A DNA stretch of 62,562 nt from UBA652 sp964598235 (GTDB lineage: Bacteria; Pseudomonadota; Gammaproteobacteria; Nitrosococcales; Methylophagaceae). Below the pieces are notes generated by a model. It searched no databases. It saw only the letters and a program-made list of their open reading frames with translations, and was not told where the DNA came from. The first letter of the stretch is position 1; every line of letters starts with the position of its first letter. Position numbers and translations under genes: made by a program. The DNA is taken from contig CAZRAY010000005.1 in assembly GCA_964598235.1 (NCBI GenBank), positions 1 to 62,562 on the forward strand, in the 5' to 3' direction. Shown piece by piece: positions 44,022-53,128 of the stretch.

Positions 44022-44379
44022 AGCACTTAGTATGACATAGCCGCGAATATAAACCGAGTGAGATATGAAAAAATTCAGTAGTAAATCTATGATGTTACCC
44101 GCACGACACCATTCTCTATCGTAACTGACGGGCGGGGTCACTTTGTGACAATTGGCGTAAACGTTAATGGTTAAAAATTAAGCGTGTTAAGATAAATATT
44201 TATATTTTACATCGTGTTGTGATGGTTACGGCTGGGTTGGCGTGAAATTTGCTTGATATTGGTCAAGCAAGAAGTGTAGAAGAGTAAGCGTCCAAGGATT
44301 TGGTTACGACCAGTTTTTTTGTGTAAACTGCTGCTAGAGCAGCAATTTATACAACCCTTGACTATTGTGATGTAATGAG
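44022..44379. other. Intergenic region between divergent pyrC and rpfG
   Basis: A 358-bp control region. It holds GTCAC-ttt-GTGAC (44140-44152), the perfect inverted repeat at 44249-44270 and a hairpin TTGCTGC/GCAGCAG-like (TGCTGC-taga-GCAGCA, 44330-44345) followed by A/T-rich DNA. A TTGATA...TAGAAG pair (18-bp spacer) overlapping the inverted repeat is a possible weak promoter. I see no gene. Confidence 0.5.
44249..44270. promoter_or_regulatory. FNR/Crp-like inverted repeat upstream of the rpf genes
   Basis: TTGCTTGA and TCAAGCAA form 8-bp perfect arms with spacer TATTGG, 110 bases before rpfG. The inner part TTGATATTGGTCAA matches the FNR/Anr consensus TTGAT-N4-ATCAA at 9 of 10 positions. 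In xanthomonads the Crp-family regulator Clp acts in the DSF circuit; a link here is inference. Confidence 0.45.
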
Positions 44380-45498
44380 ATGAGCGAAAATAATAAAAAC
44401 CTAAAAGAGAAAGTAGCTTCATATGAGGCAGCAAGGCGCCTGAGTGTCTCTCGGCAAGAGCAATTTGTGTTGATTATTGATGATGAGACGACGGGTAGAG
44501 CTATTCTGTCAAAAATCGTGTCGCAAGTACAAGATAATATTGTTGTGGTTGCTTTTGAACACCCAGCAGAGGCATTAGCTTGGCTGGAGAAGAATAACCC
44601 TGATTTGATTATTACAGATTACCGTATGCCGGATATGGACGGTATTACGTTTATTAAAAAAATACGATCAAACCCAGAGCATGAAAATATTCCTATCATG
44701 ATGGTGACGGTGATTACGGATCAATCTGTACGTTATGATGCGTTAGATGCAGGTGCAACCGCATTATTAACCCGTCCTATTGATCAGGTGGAATGCCGTG
44801 TCAGTTGTCGTAATTTATTAAAGTTACATGAGCAACAAATGATTGTGCAAGATCGTGCAGATTGGTTGGCGCGACAAGTAGATATTGCAACGCAACAACT
44901 TGTGGCACGAGAAAAAGAAACATTATTGCGCTTAGCGAGAGCAGGGGAATATCGTGATGAAGGGACAGGAAATCATGTTATTAGAATGGCAAAATATACC
45001 CGTTGTATTGCAGAGAGTTTAGGTCTGAGTGATGGAGAATGTGAGGAAATTGAATATGCAGCACCGATGCATGATATCGGTAAAATTGGTATTCCAGATC
45101 GGATATTGCTCAAGCCAGGTAAGTTAGATGATAAAGAGTGGGAAATTATGAAAACACATACTACGATTGGTCATGCGATTTTAGCGGATAGTCACTCAAG
45201 GTATATGCAATTGGGTGCAGTGATCGCATTGAATCACCATGAGCGGTTTGATGGCACAGGTTATCCTGCAGGTTTGAAGGGGGAAGAAATTCCACTTGTT
45301 GCAAGAATTGTAGCAGTAGCAGATGCATACGATGCGTTGATGTCAGAGCGGCCTTATAAAAAGGCTTGGAGCCAAAAAGATGCTGTGAGCTATTTGAAAG
45401 AGAACAAAGGGAGTCACTTTGATCCTGAATGTGTAGATGCATTATTAAATAAAATGGACAAAGTGGCTGCGATCCAAGCAGAACTTGCCGATATTTAA
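44380..45498 (+). CDS. rpfG: RpfG-type response regulator, c-di-GMP phosphodiesterase (REC + HD-GYP)
   Basis: 372 aa. Receiver domain (about 28-148) with phospho-acceptor Asp80 (LIITDYRMPDMDG); acidic pair Asp34/35. The Lys of the KP motif is Arg (TRPID), as I recall also for RpfG proteins. The HD-GYP domain (about 180-360) keeps His231-Asp232 (MHDIGK), HTTIGHAIL, and HHERFDGTGYP with GYP at 294-296, so it should hydrolyse c-di-GMP. In Xanthomonas RpfG is activated by RpfC on DSF binding and lowers c-di-GMP. It is followed by rpfC after 13 bp. Confidence 0.9.
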   Translation: MSENNKNLKEKVASYEAARRLSVSRQEQFVLIIDDETTGRAILSKIVSQVQDNIVVVAFEHPAEALAWLEKNNPDLIITDYRMPDMDGITFIKKIRSNPEHENIPIMMVTVITDQSVRYDALDAGATALLTRPIDQVECRVSCRNLLKLHEQQMIVQDRADWLARQVDIATQQLVAREKETLLRLARAGEYRDEGTGNHVIRMAKYTRCIAESLGLSDGECEEIEYAAPMHDIGKIGIPDRILLKPGKLDDKEWEIMKTHTTIGHAILADSHSRYMQLGAVIALNHHERFDGTGYPAGLKGEEIPLVARIVAVADAYDALMSERPYKKAWSQKDAVSYLKENKGSHFDPECVDALLNKMDKVAAIQAELADI

Positions 45499-45511
45499 AG
45501 TGAAAAATTAG

Positions 45512-48073
45512 GTGATGGAACAAAAAATAATACAAGCATCCTTAATAACGCGTTTGCGCCAGAGAGTCAAAGGTACAGGTGATTCTGAGCCAGAACAGGC
45601 CCTTATTAGGGTCGCATTTGGTCTTTTTTTAGTAGTCTATTTTTATTTTGTGGTGCCTTCGGCAGGAGGTGAAAATAATATACAAGAATTTAAATTATGG
45701 ACCGTTGCGAATGGAGCTTTGTTTGGTTTTTTATGTTCGTTATTTCTTTTTGTGGGGATTGTTTGGAAACCGATATGTTCACCAATTCGGCGTCTAATTG
45801 GCGCCGTAATCGATCTTACCGCGCTTTCCATAATTATATTATTGGCCGGGCCACAAGAAGCGGCTATGTTTATATTTTATTTATGGATTATTTTGGGGAA
45901 TGGTTTTCGGTTCGGAATTAAGTATCTTTTCTTTTCCTATGGATTGAGTCTAATTGGGTTTAGTTTGGCTGTTTTCTATAGTGATTACTGGCAACAGAAT
46001 CAGGCATATACTATTGGAGTGGCCTTGGTTCTAGTTCTGATCCCTGTCTATTCCGCATTTTTGATTAATAAACTACACAAAGCAATTGGAGAAGCCAACC
46101 AAGCGAATAAAGCAAAAAGCCATTTCTTGGCTAATATGTCACATGAGTTGCGTACGCCCCTTAATGGTGTAATTGGGATGGGGAAATTACTTCAACAAAC
46201 AGAACTGAATGTGGAACAACGGCAAATTGTAGGGACATTAGATACTTCTGCCCAAACGCTATTAGGATTAATTGAGAAAGTATTAGATATTTCTAAGATT
46301 GAAGCAGGTAAATTAGATATTAATCAAGAACCTTTTGACTTGCATGCATTAACTAATTCTGTAGTTACGATGTTAACACCGTTGAGTAAAAGTAAGGATT
46401 TACGACTATTCAACCATATCGAACCGAATACACCTTTTTCATTAGAGGGAGATGGACCTCACGTTAGGCAAATACTGATTAATTTAGTTGGTAATGCAAT
46501 TAAATTTACAGAGCAAGGAAACGTAGGAATCTGGGTGTCTCAAGTGAATCAAGAAGAAGAACCATTACGTATTCGGTTTGAAGTAAGAGACACAGGTGTA
46601 GGTATCGCAGCTGAAGATAAAATGGCAGTATTCGATGGGTTTACACAGGTTGGGGAGGCATATGAAGGTGAAAGGTTAATTGGCTCCGGATTAGGAACAA
46701 CAATTGCGAAGGAATTAGTTGAGCGGATGGGGGGAGAAATCGGGGTAGAGAGTGTCTTAGGTGAAGGCGCCACTTTTTGGTTTGAGCTGCCCTTTAAACA
46801 ATTACCCCAAAATAAAGTATCGTTGTTAGATAACCATGTTTTATTATTATCGCCGGATTCAACGTCAGCAGTAATCACGCCGTTATTACAAAGATGGGGT
46901 GTTGAGTTTGAGTGGGAAACATCTTCGGCTCGTGCCTTATCAGTCCTTTTGACAGCTGCAGAATCAAAAAATAAACAAGAAATCAAGCAATATACGTCTT
47001 TAATTGTTGATATTGCTAGCCTAAACAAAGTGGATCCGATTCAATTTTCGGAAATGATTAGAGCCGAAAAAGAGTTTGAGGATTTAACATTAATCTTAAT
47101 TAATTCACTCAATGCATCCTTAGATATGCACCAGATTAATCAGCATTATATGATGGTGCTAGATGCGCCGATTGAGAAACGCTTGTTATTTAACGCGATT
47201 CATGCAAGTCAAAGCATACAGAATAGAGGCGATAATGTAGCGGTATTAACACCAGGACTAGATATTAATACCGCACCTTTATCTATTTTAGTAGCGGAAG
47301 ATAATATAGTTAATCAAAGAGTTGTCGACGGTATATTAACGCATGCAGGGCATCAAGTTCAGCTTGTTGATTCGGGTGATAAGGTGCTCGATATACTGAG
47401 TCAGGAGGAGGCAGTGGAAATTGACGTTCTGATTCTTGATATGAATATGCCAGAAATATCGGGTGTCGATGTGGTGAAATCCTTACGATTTATGCAAGGA
47501 TATCGTTATCTGCCAATTATAATGTTAACGGCAGATGCAACACCAGAAGCGGAACAACAAAGTTTGGAGGCGGGTGCTAATGTTTTTTTAACTAAGCCCA
47601 TAGATGTAGAGATCCTACTAGAACATGTGCTTAGTTTATCAACGCAGCAGCGGCGAGGAAAACAGGCTTTAAGCAAGAAAAAAAGAGAGGAAGAAAACAC
47701 TAGCCAGAATGGTATTCCGAAATTATTTGACCAATCCACATTAAATAATTTAGCATTATTGGGTGGTGGCAATGAATTTGTTCAGGAATTAATACAAAGT
47801 TTTGTTGCAGATGGACAGCGTCATGTTGCAAAAATTATTGCGGCCACAACAGAAGATTACTTGCAATATCGGGAAAGTTTACATGCGCTAAAAGGTTCAG
47901 CCAGTGAGTTTGGTGCAATTCCGTTAGTTAATTTGTGTAAGCAAGCAGAAAAATTAAAGCCTTATGATATAGGTTCCGTACGGATTAAAAACCTAAGTCG
48001 TGAGGTTGAAACATTGTTCAACCTCACGAAAGTTTCACTCACAGAAACAGTTCAGGATAGTCAGATTAATTAA
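45512..48073 (+). CDS. rpfC: RpfC-type hybrid sensor histidine kinase for DSF signal
   Basis: 853 aa. About five transmembrane helices (33-187) form the input domain. HisKA with phospho-His211 (NMSHELRTPLNGVIG), HATPase (NLVGNAIKFT, RDTGVGI 359-365, GSGLGTTIAKEL 391-402), a degenerate receiver-like segment (about 437-565), a true receiver with Asp643 (LILDMNMPEISG) and Lys695, and a C-terminal HPt domain with His791 (LHALKGSASEFG). This is the RpfC order; it should relay phosphate to RpfG. Start GTG 45512 or ATG 45515. Converges on rpfF with 10 bp between stops. Confidence 0.92.
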   Translation: MMEQKIIQASLITRLRQRVKGTGDSEPEQALIRVAFGLFLVVYFYFVVPSAGGENNIQEFKLWTVANGALFGFLCSLFLFVGIVWKPICSPIRRLIGAVIDLTALSIIILLAGPQEAAMFIFYLWIILGNGFRFGIKYLFFSYGLSLIGFSLAVFYSDYWQQNQAYTIGVALVLVLIPVYSAFLINKLHKAIGEANQANKAKSHFLANMSHELRTPLNGVIGMGKLLQQTELNVEQRQIVGTLDTSAQTLLGLIEKVLDISKIEAGKLDINQEPFDLHALTNSVVTMLTPLSKSKDLRLFNHIEPNTPFSLEGDGPHVRQILINLVGNAIKFTEQGNVGIWVSQVNQEEEPLRIRFEVRDTGVGIAAEDKMAVFDGFTQVGEAYEGERLIGSGLGTTIAKELVERMGGEIGVESVLGEGATFWFELPFKQLPQNKVSLLDNHVLLLSPDSTSAVITPLLQRWGVEFEWETSSARALSVLLTAAESKNKQEIKQYTSLIVDIASLNKVDPIQFSEMIRAEKEFEDLTLILINSLNASLDMHQINQHYMMVLDAPIEKRLLFNAIHASQSIQNRGDNVAVLTPGLDINTAPLSILVAEDNIVNQRVVDGILTHAGHQVQLVDSGDKVLDILSQEEAVEIDVLILDMNMPEISGVDVVKSLRFMQGYRYLPIIMLTADATPEAEQQSLEAGANVFLTKPIDVEILLEHVLSLSTQQRRGKQALSKKKREEENTSQNGIPKLFDQSTLNNLALLGGGNEFVQELIQSFVADGQRHVAKIIAATTEDYLQYRESLHALKGSASEFGAIPLVNLCKQAEKLKPYDIGSVRIKNLSREVETLFNLTKVSLTETVQDSQIN

Positions 48074-48083
48074 ACGCCTCGCC

Positions 48084-48962
48084 TTAATCTATAGCTTTAG
48101 TATTTTGGCGTTTTACAAGGCGTTCCATCATTCTTAAGTCTTTGCTTCCCAAGTTTAGAGCAGCCTCTACCCAAACTTTCGTAATATCCATTAGCTCTTC
48201 ACGCGTAATTGGGTTACAAATGTCTTTCACTTTACGCATTGCTTGATGGCTATTTTTAGCACGATTAGCAGATTTCACATATTGATATAAAGCAAGTTCA
48301 CCTTCGCCTTTTTCAGCAAGAATATCGACGATCCCCATTTCATAAAGTTCTTCAGCATCATAGAGTTTTCCGCTGAAGATTATTTTCTCAGCCATTCCGG
48401 TACCTACTTTGCGTGAAAGCAATGAATACGCACCCATACCTGGAAATAAATTAAATAATACTTCAGGCAAACCCATTTTGCTACCGCGTTCAGCAATTAA
48501 CACATTGCTAGCAAGTGCACCTTCAAAGCCGCCACCCAAAGCATCTCCTTGGACAAGGGAGATTGTGGTTAGATCGCTATCTAGATGGTTCATGTTAATG
48601 CAGAGCATATCAACACAACTTGTTGCATAAGCTAATAATCCTGCGGCATCTTTTTGTTTAATAAGTTGGGTAAATAAATTTAAGTCGCCACCTAAGCTAA
48701 ATACACCTTCAACATCAGAAGCGAGTACGAAGAAGTCGATGGCATCGCTGTTAGCTTGTGCTTGAGAGCGGACATCTGCAAGGTGAGCGTGTAATTCGTC
48801 CAATATTTCAACAGAAAAACATGGGCGAGGCGTTGCTTTCATCATGCACCAATTGATTTTATTTTTACTATCGAAGTGTGTTTTTAGTTGAGAATATTGT
48901 TGTTCCGACTGTTTGAGAGCAGTGGTCTCGTGTTGGGGGTGAAGAAATGCTAGATTATTCAT
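48084..48962 (-). CDS. rpfF: DSF synthase RpfF (enoyl-CoA hydratase/thioesterase fold)
   Basis: 292 aa crotonase-fold enzyme that makes the diffusible signal factor, a cis-2-unsaturated fatty acid, from acyl-ACP. The two catalytic glutamates of RpfF are present: Glu147 (GGGFEGALASNVLIAERG) and Glu167 (MGLPEVLFNLFPGMGAYSLL). Other hydratases keep the FSLGGDL oxyanion region also seen at 88-94. The convergent arrangement with rpfC and the RpfG/RpfC neighbours argue strongly for RpfF over a degradative hydratase. Good RBS (AAAGGAT). No rpfB is adjacent. Confidence 0.92.
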   Translation of the reverse strand: MNNLAFLHPQHETTALKQSEQQYSQLKTHFDSKNKINWCMMKATPRPCFSVEILDELHAHLADVRSQAQANSDAIDFFVLASDVEGVFSLGGDLNLFTQLIKQKDAAGLLAYATSCVDMLCINMNHLDSDLTTISLVQGDALGGGFEGALASNVLIAERGSKMGLPEVLFNLFPGMGAYSLLSRKVGTGMAEKIIFSGKLYDAEELYEMGIVDILAEKGEGELALYQYVKSANRAKNSHQAMRKVKDICNPITREELMDITKVWVEAALNLGSKDLRMMERLVKRQNTKAID

Positions 48963-49281
48963 GATGTTATCCTTTTGTTTTTCATATTGAGTGAGAGTGA
49001 CGTTATCTGAACGAGGGGTGTTTAGCTAACGTACACAAACAAAAATACGCCGATTGGCGGAGAACATCAACTAATTTGCGTTTAATTATGCTTGCAAATT
49101 GTTTTGAATGAGATATAGAGCGGAACTCAAGGGGAATGTGATTAATTGTGGACTATAATTAAAACTGAGCTTTGTGAGCGAAAATGCGCGGGAAATTATC
49201 AACCTTTTATTGCTTTTGTACGATAATGTTAGCGAAGGTTAGATTTAGATGATCGGGACGAGCCGTTTTGTGGCAAATTAT
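48963..49281. other. Intergenic region upstream of rpfF and downstream of trpE
   Basis: 319 bp without a gene. It should contain the rpfF promoter, which I cannot place with confidence. A small hairpin CCGCC/GGCGG-like (CGCC-aat-CGGCG on the minus strand, 49049-49060) followed by TATTTTTG (49041-49048) could terminate trpE transcription. The rest is AT-rich and unremarkable. Confidence 0.4.
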
Positions 49282-50781
49282 CTACTTGTGTTGTGATTGA
49301 TGTGTCGCATCCAAGCCGGCCTCTGCCATGGAGACTGCGCGGAAAACAGCGCGTGCTTTATTCATAGTTTCCTGCCATTCCATTTCTGGTATAGAATCAT
49401 AAACGATGCCTGCCCCAGCTTGGATATGTAATGTATGATCTTTAATAACGGCCGTGCGGATTGCGATCGCCGTATCCATATTGCCAGACCATGATAAATA
49501 ACCTACTGCACCGGCATACACGCCGCGCTTGATAGGTTCTAATTCATCAATAATTTCCATTGCCCGTACTTTAGCTGCACCACTGACTGTGCCAGCAGGA
49601 AAGGTGGCGCGCAAGGCGTCAATGCAACTCATATTGGGTACCACTTTACCGGTTACGTTTGAGACAATATGCATCACATGGGAATAGCGTTCCACGATCA
49701 TTTTGGCAGTAAGTTTTACCGTACCAATTTGACTTACTCGGCCTGCATCATTACGTCCTAAATCAATCAACATTAAATGTTCCGCCAATTCTTTTGGATC
49801 GGCCAATAAATCTGCTTCTAATGCTTTATCTTCTTCTGGTGTTTTACCACGAGGGCGGGTACCAGCAATAGGTCGCACAGTGACTTCATCATCTTCCATG
49901 CGCACCAAGATCTCAGGTGAAGAACCGACAATATGAAAGTCTTCTAAATTGAGATAATACATATAGGGCGACGGATTAAGCGTACGTAATGCACGATACA
50001 AATCCATTGGCTGTGCGGAGAAGGGTATTGAAAGGCGCTGAGACAATACTACTTGCATGATGTCGCCATCCGTAATGTATTGCTTTGCTTTTTCTACGGC
50101 ATCAATAAAGCCATCGTGAGTAAATCCAGATATGAAATCATCTTCGCGGACTGTCTTACCTGCATGAGATGAATTGTAAATAGGTGTCGCTGTATGGAGG
50201 TGGTTTGTTAACATATCTAAGCTTTTTTGAGCAAGGTTGTAGGAATTATCAACGCTTGGATCGGCGTGCACAATAAGGAATAAGCGGTTACTCAAATTAT
50301 CAAACACAATCAGATCGTTAGACACCATCAATAAAATATCAGGGCAACCTAATGGATCGGGATTTGGGCTATCGCCTAAGCGTGGCTCAATATAACGCAC
50401 GGTATCATAGCCAAAATAGCCGACCAGGCCGCCATTAAAGCGCGGCAAATCATCCAGATCAGGCACTTTATATTGTTGTTTGAATGTTTCTATCCACGAC
50501 AAAGGATCATCAGATTGTGCTGTCTCGATAACCTCGCCAAGGTGTTTGACTTCAATCTCTTGTCCTGTGATCCGCACAACGGTTTCGCTGGGCAAGCCAA
50601 TGATAGAATAACGACCCCATTTATCACCACCTTGAACTGATTCAAGCAGATAAGAATAAGGCGAATCAGCTAATTTTAGGTAGGTGCTGAGCGGCGTATC
50701 CAAATCAGCTAGAATTTCACGAGCGACAGGTATACGGTTATAGCCTTGCTCGGCTAAGTGGTCAAATTTGGCTTGGTTCAT
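49282..50781 (-). CDS. trpE: Anthranilate synthase component I
   Basis: Forms anthranilate from chorismate with ammonia or glutamine-derived nitrogen from TrpG. 499 aa: N-terminal regulatory part with the LLESVQGGDKWGRYSIIG tryptophan-binding motif, then the chorismate-binding core PIAGTRPRGKTPEEDKALEADLLAD, LIDLGRNDAGRVS, ATFPAGTVSGAAKVRAMEIIDELE and GAVGYLSWSGNMDTAIAIRT. Its start overlaps the gph stop by one base, so it is translated from the rpe-gph-trpE message. No trp leader peptide sits next to it; trpG is not in the window. Confidence 0.97.
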   Translation of the reverse strand: MNQAKFDHLAEQGYNRIPVAREILADLDTPLSTYLKLADSPYSYLLESVQGGDKWGRYSIIGLPSETVVRITGQEIEVKHLGEVIETAQSDDPLSWIETFKQQYKVPDLDDLPRFNGGLVGYFGYDTVRYIEPRLGDSPNPDPLGCPDILLMVSNDLIVFDNLSNRLFLIVHADPSVDNSYNLAQKSLDMLTNHLHTATPIYNSSHAGKTVREDDFISGFTHDGFIDAVEKAKQYITDGDIMQVVLSQRLSIPFSAQPMDLYRALRTLNPSPYMYYLNLEDFHIVGSSPEILVRMEDDEVTVRPIAGTRPRGKTPEEDKALEADLLADPKELAEHLMLIDLGRNDAGRVSQIGTVKLTAKMIVERYSHVMHIVSNVTGKVVPNMSCIDALRATFPAGTVSGAAKVRAMEIIDELEPIKRGVYAGAVGYLSWSGNMDTAIAIRTAVIKDHTLHIQAGAGIVYDSIPEMEWQETMNKARAVFRAVSMAEAGLDATHQSQHK

Positions 50782-51461
50782 CAGGTTTGTATAGCAGTCT
50801 TAAGTTCCGCAAAAGTATCAATGATGATATCAGGATTTGCGGTGGCAATATCAACACCATGATTATAGCCATAGCTCATACAAATAATAGAAAAACCAGC
50901 CGCCCGAGAGGCTTTAACATCACTAATAGAGTCACCAATCATCATGGCATTTTCAGGTTTGACACCAAAAAATTTAGCGCCGTGTAATAAGGGGGCGGGA
51001 TCAGGTTTTTTCAACGGCAAAGTATCACCACTGATCACGATTTCGAAGAAATCAAACAGGCCTAAGTCTTTTAAAATCTTTAAGGTAAACTGTTCATCTT
51101 TATTAGTCACACAACCAACCCGAATACTCTGGTCTTTTAACCACTGTAAACCTTCAATTACTGAAGGATAAAGTTGGCTGCGTTTACTGGCATTGTCAGC
51201 ATACAAACTCATAAAGATCGGAGCGGCTTGGGCATACAAAGCATCACTAGGTGAACCATCAAGTTGATCAACAAGCGCGCGCTCGATAAGGCGTGGCACG
51301 CCATTACCCACCCAGTTTCGGACCTTTTCTTCACCACGAACTGGCAATTCTAGTGCCTTCATGGTTTCATCAATACACCAAGCCAGATCAGGCACGCTAT
51401 CGACTAGCGTGCCATCTAGATCAATCAATACCATTTCTGGCTTTTTCAGAACAACAGTCAT
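50781..51461 (-). CDS. gph: Phosphoglycolate phosphatase
   Basis: HAD-superfamily phosphatase hydrolysing 2-phosphoglycolate. 226 aa with motif I DLDGTLVDSVPDL, motif II VTNKD, and motifs III/IV KKPDPAPLLHGAKFFGVKPENAMMIGDSISDVKASRAAG. Function assigned by the rpe-gph-trpE order, since HAD sequences alone are weak for substrate. It starts 4 bp after rpe. Confidence 0.92.
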   Translation of the reverse strand: MTVVLKKPEMVLIDLDGTLVDSVPDLAWCIDETMKALELPVRGEEKVRNWVGNGVPRLIERALVDQLDGSPSDALYAQAAPIFMSLYADNASKRSQLYPSVIEGLQWLKDQSIRVGCVTNKDEQFTLKILKDLGLFDFFEIVISGDTLPLKKPDPAPLLHGAKFFGVKPENAMMIGDSISDVKASRAAGFSIICMSYGYNHGVDIATANPDIIIDTFAELKTAIQT

Positions 51462-51465
51462 TTCT

Positions 51466-52158
51466 TTATACGTTTGCTTTTGCTAATTCAGAACGGAACT
51501 CAGCCATTACGGTGTCATAAATATTCGCATCATTCGCATTTTTAGCGCCGAATAAAGCAGAGCCTGCAACGAATGTACGCGCACCCGCTTCAGCGATTTC
51601 ACGGATATTGCTTGGCTTAACACCGCCATCGATTTCAAGATCGATATCAAAACCACTTGCATCAATGAGTTTGCGTGCTTCTTGCAATTTGTCTAATGTA
51701 TGTGGAATGAAAGATTGACCACCGAAGCCAGGGTTAACAGACATCAATAAGATGCGGTCAACTTTATCCAAAACATGCTCAGCTAAAGAAAGTGGGGTTG
51801 CAGGGTTAAAGACTAAACCCGCTTTACAACCTTCATTTTTGATTAACTGTAAGCTACGATCAATATGATCAGAAGCTTCTGGGTGGAATGTGATGAAGCT
51901 TGCGCCAGCTGCCGCAAAATCAGGAATAATACGGTCAACCGGTTTCACCATTAAATGCACATCAATTTCGTGGGTGATGCCATGTTTACGTAATGCATCA
52001 CATACTAATGGGCCAATGGTTAAGTTAGGAACATAGTGGTTATCCATTACATCGAAATGAACAACATCAGCGCCTGATGCCAATGCGTTATCAACTTCTT
52101 CACCTAAACGGGCAAAGTCAGCAGATAGAATAGAAGGGGCAATTTGAAAGGTAGCCAT
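51466..52158 (-). CDS. rpe: Ribulose-phosphate 3-epimerase
   Basis: Interconverts ribulose 5-phosphate and xylulose 5-phosphate in the pentose phosphate pathway. 230 aa TIM barrel: APSILSADFARLGEEV, HFDVMDNHYVPNLTIGP (metal and catalytic Asp), LMSVNPGFGGQSFIP, LEIDGGVKPSN. First gene of rpe-gph-trpE. Confidence 0.98.
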   Translation of the reverse strand: MATFQIAPSILSADFARLGEEVDNALASGADVVHFDVMDNHYVPNLTIGPLVCDALRKHGITHEIDVHLMVKPVDRIIPDFAAAGASFITFHPEASDHIDRSLQLIKNEGCKAGLVFNPATPLSLAEHVLDKVDRILLMSVNPGFGGQSFIPHTLDKLQEARKLIDASGFDIDLEIDGGVKPSNIREIAEAGARTFVAGSALFGAKNANDANIYDTVMAEFRSELAKANV

Positions 52159-52271
52159 AATAAATCTCTCCGGTTAAATGGTTTTTTTGGGAGCAAGAAA
52201 AAGTCGCTTAATTTCTTGCCAGTAATCTAATACTTTACCTGATTTACTTGGATTTTTCAGCTTTTGAAATT

Positions 52272-52298
52272 ATTATAGTGCCTTTATTGCCAAGGCAA
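52272..52298 (-). promoter_or_regulatory. Candidate promoter and palindrome upstream of rpe
   Basis: On the minus strand TTGCCT, a 15-bp spacer (short) and a perfect TATAAT (complement of 52272-52277). The -35 overlaps a perfect palindrome TTGCCAAGGCAA (52287-52298), a possible operator between divergent rpe and the spermidine-synthase-like gene. Confidence 0.4.
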
Positions 52299-52319
52299 GC
52301 ACGAGAGATTTAATAAATA

Positions 52320-53126
52320 ATGCGTTTATATTATGGTGGTATTGTTCGCCATCAAGCCCATTCAGACGAAGGCATGATTGAAGTAGTCGATTTAGGTGAC
52401 ACACGTTCGATGCATTTTGGCACGTTTCCTCGTCAAAGCAGTATGTCTTTACGCGTGCCGCATCGTTTAGAGCTGGGTTATACTGAATCGATGATGGCGT
52501 GCTTGTTGTTTAATCCTAAGCCGCGCCATATTTTAGTAATTGGCTTAGGGGGCGGTTCAGTTGTTAAATTTTTATTACACTATTTCCCTGATTGCAAGAT
52601 TGATGTAGTTGAATATCGTGCGGATGTGATTGCAGTTGCTCGTGAATTTTTCGAGGTGCCAGAGCAAGATCAGCTGGCGCGATTAACGATTCATCATGGT
52701 GATGGTGGTGTGTTTATTGAAGAACAAGCAGCAGGCAAATATGATTTATTATTAGTTGATGCTTATGATGATACAGGGATGACAGAAAGTGTCGCCGCCC
52801 AATCGTTCTTTGATGACTGTGCGAAGGTATTGTCAGCAGAAGGTGTGATGAGTATGAATTTATGGGGAAGTGAGCATGCTTTATTTGCTCAAACAATGGA
52901 ACGGATTAATAGGAGCTTTGACAGACAAACGATGAATTTACCGGTAAAAAACAAAGGCAATGTGATTAGCCTGGCCACGAAGCAGGCGGTCAAACAAGCA
53001 GATCTGAAAGACTTACGCACTAAAGCGCAGCAGCAAGGGATTGAACTGGAAATGGATATGATGGGTTTATTGCATCAATTACAACGCCAAAACACATCGT
53101 TTATGAAACGATTGTTTGCCTACTAG
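52320..53126 (+). CDS. Spermidine-synthase-like SAM-binding protein
   Basis: 268 aa with a spermidine-synthase-type Rossmann core: ILVIGLGGGSVVKFLLHYFPDCKIDVVEYRADVIAVAREFF, then HHGDGGVFIEEQAAGKYDLLLVDAYDD. It resembles the SpeE-like proteins lacking the full N-terminal beta domain, and the polyamine-site Asp pattern (GDG, DAYDD in place of DSTDP) differs from true spermidine synthase, so the product is uncertain. No speD is adjacent. The L,D-transpeptidase gene starts 2 bases after its stop. Confidence 0.7.
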   Translation: MRLYYGGIVRHQAHSDEGMIEVVDLGDTRSMHFGTFPRQSSMSLRVPHRLELGYTESMMACLLFNPKPRHILVIGLGGGSVVKFLLHYFPDCKIDVVEYRADVIAVAREFFEVPEQDQLARLTIHHGDGGVFIEEQAAGKYDLLLVDAYDDTGMTESVAAQSFFDDCAKVLSAEGVMSMNLWGSEHALFAQTMERINRSFDRQTMNLPVKNKGNVISLATKQAVKQADLKDLRTKAQQQGIELEMDMMGLLHQLQRQNTSFMKRLFAY

Positions 53127-53128
53127 AT

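Noticed and set aside
44022..44141. N-terminal extension of pyrC to 44141
   Set aside because: The extra 40 residues have no conservation, and the family start MNTHKITLPQPDDWHLHLRDG matches the ATG at 44021.
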